Position numbers and translations under genes: made by a program. DNA of 64,000 nucleotides. Source: Peterkaempfera bronchialis. GTDB lineage: Bacteria; Actinomycetota; Actinomycetes; Streptomycetales; Streptomycetaceae. The stretch covers positions 4,154,001-4,218,000 of the forward strand of contig NZ_CP031264.1 of the NCBI RefSeq assembly GCF_003258605.2. Direction: 5' to 3'. The notes below the pieces were generated by a model, which was not told the origin of the DNA, did no database searches, and saw only the letters and a list, made by a program, of their open reading frames with translations. This document shows positions 6,889 to 15,520 of the stretch, one piece after another (within the stretch, counting starts at the first letter, position 1; every line of letters begins with the position of its first letter).

Positions 6889-8693
6889 ATGAGCGGCCGA
6901 GTCCCGGGCACCACCGCCGGCGCCGCCGCGCTCGCCCACGCCGGGCGGGCCGTGGCCGGTGCCGCGCTGCTGCTCGCCATCGCCCTGCTGCCCTGGCTCT
7001 CCAGTACCGACCCGGCGCTCACCGTGCTGCACGCCCGCTCCGCCGAACGCGAACCCACCCCCGAGGTGCTGGCCGCCGTACGGGAGCAGCTGGGCCTGGA
7101 CGCCGGTCCGCTGCGGCTGTTCGGCCGCTGGCTCGGCGGCCTGCTGCACGGCGACGCAGGCACCTCATGGATCTCCGGGGCGCCGGTGCTGCCCGCCGTC
7201 CGCGACGGGCTGGGCGTCTCGGCCACCCTCGTCCTGGCCGCCGCCCCCGTCGCCGTCCTCACCGCCGCCCCGCTCACCGCGCCCGCCCTGCACCGGGGCG
7301 GGCTGCGCCGCACGGCCCGGCGGACCGCCGGTCTGGCGGCGGCCCTCCCGGCGGCCCTACCGGAGTTCCTGCTGGCCGCCGTGTTGGCGGCGGTGCTCGC
7401 GGTGCGGCTCGGCTGGTTCCCGGCGGTCGGCTGGGAGGGGCCGAGCTGGACGGTGCTGCCCGCGCTCTCGCTGGGCGTGCCCACCGGGGCGTTCCTGGCC
7501 CGGCTGCTGGACGACGCGCTGCCCGCCGCCTTCGCCGAACCCTGGGCCCGCGCCGCGACCGCCGCCGGAATGCCCGCCCGCCGGATCGCCGCCCACGCCA
7601 TGCGCCGCTGCCTGCCCGCCCTGCTGCCCAACGCCGCACTGACCGCCGTCGGCCTGCTCGGCGGGGCCGTCGCCGTGGAGAACGTCTTCGCCATACCCGG
7701 GCTCGGCCGACTCACCCTCCAGGCCGCCCTCGCCAGGACCTCCCCGTCCTCCAGACCGGAGCCCTGGCCCTGCTGCTGCTCGGCGCCGCCGCCGGTCTGC
7801 TCGCCCGCACCGCCGGCCGCCTGCTGCTGGGCAGCGCCCCGGCCGCCCGCGCCCTGCCCGCCCTGCACCGGCCGCCGCTGCCCGCCGGGCGGGTCCGCGC
7901 GGTGGCGGCGCTGCTCGCGGCACTCCTGCTGGCCACCACCGTCGCGGGCCTGCTGCGCGACCCATACGCCATCGACACCGCCGCCCGGCTGGCCGGTCCC
8001 TCCGCCGCCCACCCGCTCGGCGCCGACGCCCTGGGCCGCGACCTGCTGGCCCGCCTCGGCCATGGGGCGCTGCACACCACCGGCCTCGCGGCGGCGGTGA
8101 CCGCCGCCACCCTGCCGCTCGGGCTGCTCCTCGGCCTGCTGCCCCGGCTCTCGGCCGGGCTGGCCGAGACCGCCAACGCCGTACCGCCCGTGCTCTGCGG
8201 GCTGCTGGCCGCCGGTGCGCTCGGCTCAGGACCGTACGGGGCCGCGCTGGCGGTGGCCGCCGTGGGCTGGGCGCCGCTGGCCGTGCACACCGCCGCCCTG
8301 GTCGAGCAGCAGCGGGCGGCCACCCACCTGGAGGCCGGCCGGGCGCTGGGCGCGGGCCGGTGGCACCTGCTCCGCCGCCATCTGCTGCCCGCCGTACTGC
8401 CGCCGGTCGCCCGGCACGCCGTGCTGCGCCTCCCCGGGACCGCGCTGGCCCTGGCCTCCCTGGGCTTCCTGGGCCTGGGTTCCGCGCCGCCGGCGCCCGA
8501 CTGGGGACTGCTGCTCTCGGAGAACCTGCCGTACGCCGAGCGCGCCCCCTGGGCCGTGCTGGCACCCGGGGCGGCGCTCTGCCTGCTGGGCGCGCTGGCG
8601 GTGGCGCTGGCCGCAGCGGCGGGCTCCGGAGCGGCGGGCTCCGGGCGGAGGGCGAGGGTCGGGGCCGGGGCGGGGCGGGCTGGTGAGCGGTGA
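6889..8693 (+). pseudogene. DppB-DppC fused ABC permease interrupted by a -1 frameshift
   Basis: The first frame (6889-7734) encodes a DppB-like permease with intact EAA-type loop (AATAAGMPARRIAAHAMRRC) and FAIPGLGRLTLQAALA. After C7734 the sense continues one frame back (7734-8693): DLPVLQTGALALLLLGAAAG, then a DppC-like half with HPLGADALGRDLLARLGHGA and loop EAGRALGAGRWHLLRRHLLP. Restoring one C (GCC-CAG for GCC-AG) rejoins both halves into one ~601-residue protein, so this is a natural two-permease fusion with one base missing. As written it stops out of frame after 8100. No slippery heptamer is present, so a mutation or assembly error is likelier than programmed shifting. The end overlaps the MFS gene (GTGA). 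Confidence 0.85.
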
Positions 8694-9946
8694 GTGGTGA
8701 GACGGCGGTCGGGGCGCGGCGGCGGCCGTTGGGCGATCTGCGGGCGCTGCCGCCGCTTGCCAGGCTGCTGATCAGCACGCAGCTTGCCTTCAACCTCGGC
8801 TTCTATGCGGTGCTGCCCTACCTCGCCGGGCATCTGGGCGGCGGGCTCGGTATGACGGGCTGGCTGGTCGGGCTGGTGCTGGGGCTGCGCACCTTCAGCC
8901 AGCAGGGGATGTTCGCGGTGGGCGGCGCGCTCACCGACCGGTTCGGGCCGCGCCCGGTGGTGCTGGCCGGATGCGGGCTGCGGATCGCCGGGTTCCTCTG
9001 GCTCGGGACGGCGCGGGCCACCTGGGCGGTGGTGGCGGCGGTGCTGCTGGTGGGCTTTGCGGCGGCGCTCTTCTCGCCCGCCGTGGAGTCGGAGCTGGCC
9101 CGCCAGGCCGTGCGGTACGAGAAGGCCGGGCATGCCCCGCGCACCCGGGTGCTGGGACTCTTCTCCGCCGCCGGGCAGCTGGGCGCCTTCGCCGGGCCGC
9201 TGCTGGGCTCGCTGCTGCTGCCGCTGGGCTTTCGGGCGGCCTGCCTGGCGGGTGCGGGGGTCTTTGTCCTCGTCCTGGCTGGGCACTGGCGGCTGATGCC
9301 GGGCGGGCACCCCGGGCGGGCAGTCGGCGACGCAGCGCGCGGGCGGGCCGGGGGCTCCCTGGGCGGGCTGCTGCGCAATCGGCGCTTCATGGCGCTGGCT
9401 CTGGCCTACAGCAGCTATCTGCTGGCGTACAACGAGCTCTATCTGGCCCTGCCGCAGGAGGTGGCCCGGGCGACCGGCTCGCAGGCGCCGCTGGCCTGGC
9501 TCTTTGCGCTCTCCTCGCTGCTGGTGGTGGCGGCGCAGCTGCCGGTCTCCCGGTGGGCTGCGGCCCGGCTGAGCCCCCGGGGGTCGGTGGCGGGCGGGCT
9601 GCTGCTGGTGGCGGCCGGGTTCGCGGTGGTGGCGGTGGCGCTGCCCGCCGGGTGGCGGGGCGTACCGGGGCTGGGACCGGCGGCGGGCCTGGTGGTGCTG
9701 CTCACCGTCGGGCAGATGCTGGTGGTGCCGTCCGTACGGGCCTGGGTGCCGGAACTCTGCGACGACCGGCGGCTGGGGCTGTACACCGGGGCGCTCTCCT
9801 CGGTCTCCGGGCTGGTCGTGCTTGTCGGCAGCGCCCTCACCGGCCGACTGCTGGACCTCTGGGGCAGTGGCCCGCTGCCGTGGCTGGTGCTGGCCGCGCT
9901 GCCGATGGCGGGCGCCGCCCTGGTGCCGCGCCGTACCGGATCGTGA
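8690..9946 (+). CDS. Major facilitator superfamily exporter
   Basis: 418 residues with about 12 membrane helices in two bundles. The A-like motif GGALTDRFGPRPVVLAG (near 82-98) is the MFS loop 2-3 signature; a second half begins near LLRNRRFMALALAYSSYLLA. The GTG start overlaps the permease stop by 4 nt, tying it to the cassette. MFS proteins in metallophore loci (CntE type) export the free chelator, a possible role here given the Nur-like box, but drug or sugar efflux cannot be excluded. Confidence 0.85.
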   Translation: MSGETAVGARRRPLGDLRALPPLARLLISTQLAFNLGFYAVLPYLAGHLGGGLGMTGWLVGLVLGLRTFSQQGMFAVGGALTDRFGPRPVVLAGCGLRIAGFLWLGTARATWAVVAAVLLVGFAAALFSPAVESELARQAVRYEKAGHAPRTRVLGLFSAAGQLGAFAGPLLGSLLLPLGFRAACLAGAGVFVLVLAGHWRLMPGGHPGRAVGDAARGRAGGSLGGLLRNRRFMALALAYSSYLLAYNELYLALPQEVARATGSQAPLAWLFALSSLLVVAAQLPVSRWAAARLSPRGSVAGGLLLVAAGFAVVAVALPAGWRGVPGLGPAAGLVVLLTVGQMLVVPSVRAWVPELCDDRRLGLYTGALSSVSGLVVLVGSALTGRLLDLWGSGPLPWLVLAALPMAGAALVPRRTGS

Positions 9947-10217
9947 GGCATTCGGGCGGCGGGCGGTGGTGGCCGGCCGAACCGGCGCACCACCGGGTGG
10001 CGGTCTTCGACGGGCTGGGTATCGGTGCAGGTCGGAGGGGTGGCGGGGAGCGGCGTCGGCGGGGTGGGCGGGCGGTTCGGGCGGTGCCGCGGTGGCGTTG
10101 TGGCGGGCTTGGAGTGGCCTTGGGGCGGCCTGGGGGTGGTCCGAGTGGCCGACTGTTCGTCATATGGGCATGCTGTACTTACTTTGGGTGACGCCATGGT
10201 CCAGAGGGGGTGAAGCC

Positions 10218-10589
10218 GTGCCGATGAGATCGATCCGCATCCTGGTGGCGGCGGTCGCCGCCCTGGTGGCGATCGGACTGCTGGCGACCACCGCGTTCGG
10301 AAGTGCCGCCACCCGGGGCTCCGGGGCGAGGGGCGCCGTCGTCGCCGCCCCGGCGAGCGCCTGCGCGGAGGAGGAGCCGCCCCAGCAGTCCCCGGCGCGA
10401 CCCGGACCCCGGCTCGACCGCCGTACCGCCCCGCGACCCGCCCCGGGCAGCGCGGTGGACCACGGGTGCGGCGAGGTCCGGGACGCAGGCGGGGGCACGG
10501 GCGCGGTGGCGGGCCCGCGTGCCGGTGCTTCGTATAGGAACTGCTCCGACCGGCCCGACCTCGCGCGGCTGCACGTTCTGCGCTGCTGA
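10218..10589 (+). CDS. Small secreted protein, function unknown
   Basis: About 123 residues. GTG 10218 follows a GAGGGGG site by 8 nt; ATG 10224 is the alternative. The N-terminus MRSIRILVAAVAALVAIGLLA with a basic start and hydrophobic core looks like a Sec signal, with likely cleavage after TTAFGSAA. The rest is polar, Pro/Arg/Gly-rich, with four cysteines (SACAEE, DHGCGE, RNCSD and the final residue). A locally AT-rich stretch upstream (10155-10190) could hold its promoter. It precedes the SulP gene on the same strand with a 160-bp gap. No family recognised. Confidence 0.55.
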   Translation: MPMRSIRILVAAVAALVAIGLLATTAFGSAATRGSGARGAVVAAPASACAEEEPPQQSPARPGPRLDRRTAPRPAPGSAVDHGCGEVRDAGGGTGAVAGPRAGASYRNCSDRPDLARLHVLRC

Positions 10590-10749
10590 CGGACGCTTGG
10601 TACGCCCGTTTGTCCCCGACGCGCCGCGCCGCCTCTGCGAGCGCGAGCGGTCCGGTGATCTCCGCCTGCGCCGATGACGGCGTGTGTGCGGCCCCCTCCT
10701 TGCGAACCGCTTCGGACACCCGTCCGTGATCACCCTGAGTGAGGATTTG

Positions 10750-12285
10750 ATGACTCCTCGTTCCTCTCTGCGTTCCGCCTTCCGCCGTCCTCCCTTTCTG
10801 CGGCAGGATCTCGCCGCTTCGCTGGTGGTCTTCCTGGTCGCCGTGCCGCTCTGCGTCGGCATCGCCGTCGCCAGCGGCGCCCCCGCCGAACTCGGCCTGG
10901 TCACCGGCATCGTCGGCGGTCTGGTCACCGGGCTGCTGCCGGGCAGCAGCCTCCAGGTCTCCGGGCCCGCCGCCGGGCTCACCGTGCTGGTGCACCAGGC
11001 CGTCACCACCTATGGCCTCCCCGCGCTGGGCGCCGTCGTGCTGGCCGCCGGAGTACTCCAGGTGGCCATGGGCGTGCTGCGGCTCGGCCGCTGGTTCCGC
11101 GCCATCTCGGTCTCGGTGGTGCAGGGCATGCTGGCCGGGATCGGCCTGGTACTGATCGCCGGACAGCTGTACCCCATGCTGGGCGCGCAGGCGCGCAGCA
11201 GCGCCATGGCCGACCTCGCCGGACTGCCCGCCCTGCTGGCGCACACCGCCGGGTCGCCCCGGGCGCTGACGGCCGCCGCGATCGGCGGCGGAGCCCTGCT
11301 GGTACTGCTGGGGTGGCGGTGGCTGCCGGCCCGGGTGCGCGCTGTGCCGGGCCCGCTGGCGGCGGTGGTGCTGGCCACCGCCGTGACCGCCGCCGCCGGG
11401 CTGGACGTGGCCACGGTCGAGGTGCACGGACTGCTGGCGTCCGTCCAGCCGCCGGGCCTCTCCGACCTGGAGCGGCTGGCCGGGACGGGGCTGCTCGGCA
11501 CCGCCGTCGCCTTTGCGCTGATCGCCTCGGCGGAGTCGCTGTTCAGCGCGGCAGCCGTGGACCGCCTGCACAACGGTCCGCGCACCCACTACGACCGGGA
11601 ACTGGTCGCGCAGGGCGTGGGCAACACCGTCTGCGGGCTGCTGGGCGCGCTGCCGATGACGGCGGTGATCGTACGGAGCGCCACCAATGTCCACGCCGGG
11701 GCGCGGACCAGGCTCTCCCGGGTACTGCACGGCTGCTGGCTGCTGCTCTTCGCCGCGCTGCTGCCCGCCGCCCTGGGGATGATCCCGCTGGCGGCGCTGG
11801 CGGCCGTGCTGGTGCACGCGGGGGCGAAGCTGGTCCCGGTCGCCGCGCTGCGGCCGCTCTGGCAGGCGCACCGGGGCGAGGCGGTGGTGCTGGTGGTGAC
11901 GGCGGTGGCGGTCACCGCGACCAACCTGCTGGAGGGGGTGCTGCTGGGGCTGCTGCTGGCGGTGGTCAAGAGCGCCTGGGAGACCTCGCACCTCAAGGTG
12001 GAGGTGGTGGAGGCGGCCGAGGCGGTGGAAGGGCCCGCTGCGCCGATCCTGGTCCGGCTCTCCGGCAACGCCACCTTTCTGCGGCTGCCGGGCATGCTGG
12101 GCGCCCTGGAGACGCTGCCCCAAGGGCGTCCGGTCACGCTGGACCTCGCCGACCTGCTCCATGTGGACCACGCCTGCCGTACCGCGCTGCATGACTGGGC
12201 CGCGCGGCGCGAGGGGGAGGCGGAGGGCGAGGCAGAGGGCGGGGCGGAGGGTGAGGCGGAGTCGGTGCGGGTGCCGACGCCGTAG
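10750..12285 (+). CDS. SulP/SLC26 family anion transporter
   Basis: 511 residues. ATG 10750 has GTGAGGA a few bases upstream. Typical SulP features are FLRQDLAASLVVFLVAVPLCVGIA in helix 1, SSLQVSGPAAGLTVLV, and the conserved GNTVCGLLGALPMTAVIVRSATN segment near 298-320. A C-terminal STAS-like domain starts near 434 (APILVRLSGNATFLRLPG ... LDLADLLHVDHACRTAL). The last ~25 residues are a Glu/Gly repeat from GAGGGCGAGGC-type DNA. Substrate is probably sulfate or bicarbonate; no carbonic anhydrase domain or neighbour is seen to favour bicarbonate. Confidence 0.92.
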   Translation: MTPRSSLRSAFRRPPFLRQDLAASLVVFLVAVPLCVGIAVASGAPAELGLVTGIVGGLVTGLLPGSSLQVSGPAAGLTVLVHQAVTTYGLPALGAVVLAAGVLQVAMGVLRLGRWFRAISVSVVQGMLAGIGLVLIAGQLYPMLGAQARSSAMADLAGLPALLAHTAGSPRALTAAAIGGGALLVLLGWRWLPARVRAVPGPLAAVVLATAVTAAAGLDVATVEVHGLLASVQPPGLSDLERLAGTGLLGTAVAFALIASAESLFSAAAVDRLHNGPRTHYDRELVAQGVGNTVCGLLGALPMTAVIVRSATNVHAGARTRLSRVLHGCWLLLFAALLPAALGMIPLAALAAVLVHAGAKLVPVAALRPLWQAHRGEAVVLVVTAVAVTATNLLEGVLLGLLLAVVKSAWETSHLKVEVVEAAEAVEGPAAPILVRLSGNATFLRLPGMLGALETLPQGRPVTLDLADLLHVDHACRTALHDWAARREGEAEGEAEGGAEGEAESVRVPTP

Positions 12286-12304
12286 CGGGCATCCGGGCGC
12301 CGGG

Positions 12305-12354
12305 GGCTGCCACGGCTGCCATGGCTGTCACGGCTGTCACGGCTGTCACGGCTG
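12305..12354. repeat. 9-bp tandem repeat (GGCTGTCAC), five copies
   Basis: Copies run GGCTGCCAC, GGCTGCCAT, then three identical GGCTGTCAC, plus a partial. The repeat fills the short gap between convergent SulP and amidotransferase genes, and the amidotransferase stop codon lies in the last full copy, so expansion could extend either the gap or the 3' end. Confidence 0.9.
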
Positions 12355-13200
12355 GGCGGCGACGGCGACTGCTGCGGGGGACGGTTCGAAGGGGAGGATC
12401 TCGTACCGGCCGTGCTGGACCAGGACATAGCTCGACTCGGGCACCTCGTTCCATGCCTCGGGCACGTCGCCCAGCGGCTCGGAGACGATCATCCGGGCCT
12501 CGTCGGACGCCTTGCCCACCAGCGGATTGCCCGGGTAGAGGGCGCGCAGGCCCTCGATGTCGGTGCTGTGGAAGAGCGACCGCGAGCGGTGTTCGGTGGA
12601 GTAGCGGAAGGCCCAGAGCCGCTCGCCGTTGCAGGCCGCGACCGTCATCTGCACCGGGTACTCGATGCCGTTGCGGCGGCCCACCTCCTCGACCAGCCCG
12701 ACCATGCGGGCGACCGCGCCCGGCGGGTCGTCCTGGAGGCCGAGGGTGAGCGCCAGGAAGAACATCACCTCGGAGTCGGTGGTCCCCTCGATGGAGGAGT
12801 AGAGGTCGGGGGAGACGGCGAGGGCGAGTTCCCGCCTGATCGTGGAGAACCCGGCGATCATGCCGTTGTGCATCCAGAGCCACCGCCCGGAGCGGAACGG
12901 GTGGCAGTTGGTCTGCTGGGTGGCCGAGCCGGTCGAGGCCCGGATATGGGCGAAGAACATCCTGGACCGGATGTGGCTGGTGAGCTCCCGCAGATTGCGG
13001 TTGCTCCAGGCCGGGCCGACGTCGCGGAAGATCGCCGGGGTGGGGCGGTGCCCGTACCAGCCGATGCCGAACCCGTCGCCGTTGGTGGTCTCCACACCGA
13101 GCTTGGAGTGCAGGCTCTGGTCGATGAGTGAGTGGGCGGGTTTGTAGACGATGTCCTCAAGCATGATCGGCGAGCCCGAGTAGGCGAGCCATCGGCACAT
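12346..13200 (-). CDS. Class II glutamine amidotransferase domain protein
   Basis: 284 residues. Met-Cys at the N-terminus (MCRWLAYSG) gives the Ntn-type catalytic Cys after Met removal. Family motifs follow: NGDGFGIGWYG near residue 40, FFAHIRASTGSATQQTNCHPF near 82, WLWMHNGMIAGF near 107, and GTTDSEVMFFLAL near 139. It belongs to the YafJ/EgtC-like group acting as a stand-alone glutaminase or amidohydrolase. No egtB/egtD ergothioneine genes are nearby, so EgtC is not supported. It is a single-gene unit. Confidence 0.88.
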   Translation of the reverse strand: MCRWLAYSGSPIMLEDIVYKPAHSLIDQSLHSKLGVETTNGDGFGIGWYGHRPTPAIFRDVGPAWSNRNLRELTSHIRSRMFFAHIRASTGSATQQTNCHPFRSGRWLWMHNGMIAGFSTIRRELALAVSPDLYSSIEGTTDSEVMFFLALTLGLQDDPPGAVARMVGLVEEVGRRNGIEYPVQMTVAACNGERLWAFRYSTEHRSRSLFHSTDIEGLRALYPGNPLVGKASDEARMIVSEPLGDVPEAWNEVPESSYVLVQHGRYEILPFEPSPAAVAVAAQP

Positions 13201-13284
13201 GCGCGCGACTCCTCTCGTGACGGCTGAGGAGAGCTGGACAGCTGGAGAGGCGGTTACGGCCAGTATGTCGGGGAACGGACGGGT

Positions 13285-13327
13285 GCGCCCTCCCGACCGG
13301 GCGTGGTGGGCTCGGTCGGGAGGGCGC
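13285..13327 (-). terminator. Hairpin terminator of the VWA operon
   Basis: A perfect 15-bp inverted repeat (13285-13299 with 13313-13327) with a 13-nt loop lies about 40 nt beyond the 3' end of the minus-strand membrane gene. It is also upstream of the amidotransferase gene on the same strand, so it separates the two units. Confidence 0.8.
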
Positions 13328-13369
13328 GGGTGGTGCCGGGGGCCTCAGGGGCGGGGACAGGGTTGGGGG

Positions 13370-14206
13370 TCAGGGGCGGGCGGAGAACCAGCCGTGGCGG
13401 TGGCGGGTGAGGCTGTACCCGGCCACGCCCAGGAGGGCGGCCAGCACACCGCCGCCCGCGGTCCAGAACCACCGGGAGGTGAGCCCGGAGAACCAGCCGC
13501 CCTTGCCGTCGTCGTCGGAGCCGGCTCCGGCAGCGGAGACCGAGGAGGAGGGACCGGGGGAGGGTACGGCGTCGCCCGGGGCCAGGGTGGCTCCGGCGTT
13601 GACGGCGGGTACCAGCGGGGCCTTGAGGTCGCCGCCCTCGGGATCGGCGTCCCCGCCCTTCGAGGCGATCCGCATCTCCGCCTGGATCGGCAGGCCCAGG
13701 TCCGTTTCGGGCAGGTCGGTGACCGACAGCCGTACGTAGTAGGTGCCTGGCAGCGGGTCCCCGGACCACGGCTCGGCCCAGGAGCGCACCTGGCGCAGCG
13801 TGCAGTCGAGGGAGACGGACTCCGCTTCGGCCTCGGCGGTCGCCGTCTGCGCCCCCGCCGTGCACGCCTGGCGGCGGCGCAGGCCGTCGAAGACATCGAC
13901 GGTCCAGGTGGCGGCGCCGTGGCGGTTGGCGGTCGGCGGCAGGGTGACCGTGACGGCCACGCTGTCGGTCTGCCCGGCGGCGGAGGCGAAGGACCAGTAG
14001 AGGTAGTCGCCGGTCGAGGCGGACAGCTGGACCTGCTGACCTGGTTGCACGGTGGTGGCGGTGAGGAAGGAGGTCCCGGCCCGGGTGACCGTCTCGGCGC
14101 TGCCGGAGGGGCTGGGCGAGGCGGTGTCGGCCGCAGCCGGGGCGGCGGACGCCGCCAGCAGCAGTGCGGTGGTCGCGGTGGCATAGAGGAGATGTGCCGT
14201 ACGCAT
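13370..14206 (-). CDS. Secreted protein with C-terminal membrane anchor, partner of the VWA protein
   Basis: 278 residues. A signal peptide (MRTAHLLYATATTALLLAAS, cleavage near AAPAAADT) leads an extracellular domain that resembles the second half of the neighbouring VWA protein (YLYWSFASAAGQTDSVAVTVTLP; GTYYVRLSVTDLPETDLGLP). A Ser/Pro linker follows, then one helix (WFWTAGGGVLAALLGVAGYS) and a basic tail, giving an outside-facing anchor. Two Cys (near QACTAG and SLDCTLRQ) may form a disulfide. The start lies 2 nt after the VWA stop, so the two are co-translated and probably form a surface complex. Function unknown. Confidence 0.8.
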   Translation of the reverse strand: MRTAHLLYATATTALLLAASAAPAAADTASPSPSGSAETVTRAGTSFLTATTVQPGQQVQLSASTGDYLYWSFASAAGQTDSVAVTVTLPPTANRHGAATWTVDVFDGLRRRQACTAGAQTATAEAEAESVSLDCTLRQVRSWAEPWSGDPLPGTYYVRLSVTDLPETDLGLPIQAEMRIASKGGDADPEGGDLKAPLVPAVNAGATLAPGDAVPSPGPSSSVSAAGAGSDDDGKGGWFSGLTSRWFWTAGGGVLAALLGVAGYSLTRHRHGWFSARP

Positions 14207-14208
14207 CG

Positions 14209-15501
14209 TCAGTTCGCCCTCCAGATGGCGATCCGCCAGCGGGCCAGCCAGCCCGTGATCAGACCGGTGAGCAGGCCCGCCAGGGCCAGCACGGCCAGCA
14301 GCACCCAGCCACGGCCGAGGTCGGGGCCGCTCGGGGCGGGGGAGGACGCGACCACGTCGACGGTCAGCTCCACTGGCATGCCGGGGTCCCGCTTGACGGA
14401 GGCCGGTGCGGAGAAGGAGTTGCTGACGACCAGGCAGACGGTGTCCTGGGTGGTGGTGTCGGCGGCGGCGGTGGTGTCGGTGGGCGATTCGGTGGGGGTG
14501 GCGCCGCCGTCCGGGGACCAGCGCAGGCCGGTGGAGAGCACATCGGTGCGGCCGCTGCCCGCGTCGGTGCCGCGTACCAGCTCCTGGCCCTCCGGCGAGA
14601 GGGCGCGCAGCAGCACGCCGTAGTCCTTGCTCAGGGTGCGGTCGAGGGCCACGCTGACGGAGGCGCGCAGCTCCTGGCCGGGGCGGATCGGCACCCGGTA
14701 GAAGCGGTGCTCCTCGAACTGCTCGCGGTCCGCGTAGACGCCCGGCGTGAGGACCGGGGCGGTGGCGCACTCGTCGGCGCCCGCGATCTGCTGCGGCGTC
14801 TGGTCGTAGGTCTCCTGGGCGCGGTCGACCAACTGCTTGATGCGGTGGGTCAGTTCGTCACCGTTCTGGACGGCGGTGTAGGTGCCGCCGGTGGCCGCGG
14901 CGATGCAGGTGAGCTGCCGGCGGACCTTGTCGTCCAGGGTGAGCCCGAGGGTGTCGACCACCAGGTGGGTGCCCTGCGCGGCCAGCTCGCGGGCCACCTC
15001 GCAGGGGTCGGGCGGGGCGCAGGTGTCCTCGCCGTCGGTGATCAGGACGATCCGGCGGGTCGTCTCACCGGTGCCCAGGTCCTTGGCGGCCTCCCGGAGG
15101 GCGAGTCCGACCGGGGTGAAGCCGGTGGGGCGCAGGGTGGCGATGGCGGTCTTGGCCTCGGTCCGGTCGGGGTGGCCGACCGGCACGATCTGCTGGGTGT
15201 CCTTGCAGCCCAGGGTCTTGTCGTCGCCTGGGTAGGTGGCGCCGAGCACGCGTATACCGAGCTCGGTCTCCTCGGGAAGGGAGTCCACCACCTCGTTGAA
15301 GGACTGCTGCGCCACCGAGATGCGGCTTCGGCCGCCGAGGTCGGTGGCGCGCATCGAGCCGCTGACGTCGAGTACCAGCTCGACCTTGGGCGGTTCCTTG
15401 GCGGCGGTGGTCTCGTCGGCGGACGCGGGGGGTGCGCCGAGCATCGTTAGGGCGGCCAGCACGCTGAACAGGGCTGCCGCCGACCGTCGTCTGGTGATCA
15501 C
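14209..15501 (-). CDS. Secreted von Willebrand factor A domain protein
   Basis: 430 residues from GTG 15501. The signal peptide ITRRRSAAALFSVLAALTML is cleaved near PPASADE. The VWA domain (about residues 37-230) has a complete MIDAS: DVSGS, the Thr in RPTGFTPVGLAL, and ITDGEDTC. A beta-rich extracellular region follows (AEECATAPVLTPGVYADREQ-like), then a Thr/Ser stretch and a helix (GWVLLAVLALAGLLTGLITG) with a short basic tail, so the VWA domain faces outward. It probably binds a protein ligand through a metal ion. The frame stays open upstream into the degraded DUF2786 gene; the signal peptide fixes the start. Confidence 0.87.
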   Translation of the reverse strand: MITRRRSAAALFSVLAALTMLGAPPASADETTAAKEPPKVELVLDVSGSMRATDLGGRSRISVAQQSFNEVVDSLPEETELGIRVLGATYPGDDKTLGCKDTQQIVPVGHPDRTEAKTAIATLRPTGFTPVGLALREAAKDLGTGETTRRIVLITDGEDTCAPPDPCEVARELAAQGTHLVVDTLGLTLDDKVRRQLTCIAAATGGTYTAVQNGDELTHRIKQLVDRAQETYDQTPQQIAGADECATAPVLTPGVYADREQFEEHRFYRVPIRPGQELRASVSVALDRTLSKDYGVLLRALSPEGQELVRGTDAGSGRTDVLSTGLRWSPDGGATPTESPTDTTAAADTTTQDTVCLVVSNSFSAPASVKRDPGMPVELTVDVVASSPAPSGPDLGRGWVLLAVLALAGLLTGLITGWLARWRIAIWRAN

Positions 15502-15520
15502 CCGCCGATCGTAGTGATCG

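Noticed and set aside
7728-7742. Programmed -1 ribosomal frameshift in the fused permease
   Set aside because: There is no slippery heptamer (such as X XXY YYZ with A/T or clear G/C run) at CGCCAGGACC and no obvious pseudoknot; a missing base is simpler.
5142-8075. Long open frame on the minus strand opposite the transport cassette
   Set aside because: High GC keeps antisense frames open; the translation is low-complexity Gly/Ala/Arg with no fold, and it mirrors well-supported genes.
12346-13200. EgtC (ergothioneine) assignment for the class II amidotransferase
   Set aside because: No egtA, egtB, egtD or egtE neighbours, and the motifs only support the general family.
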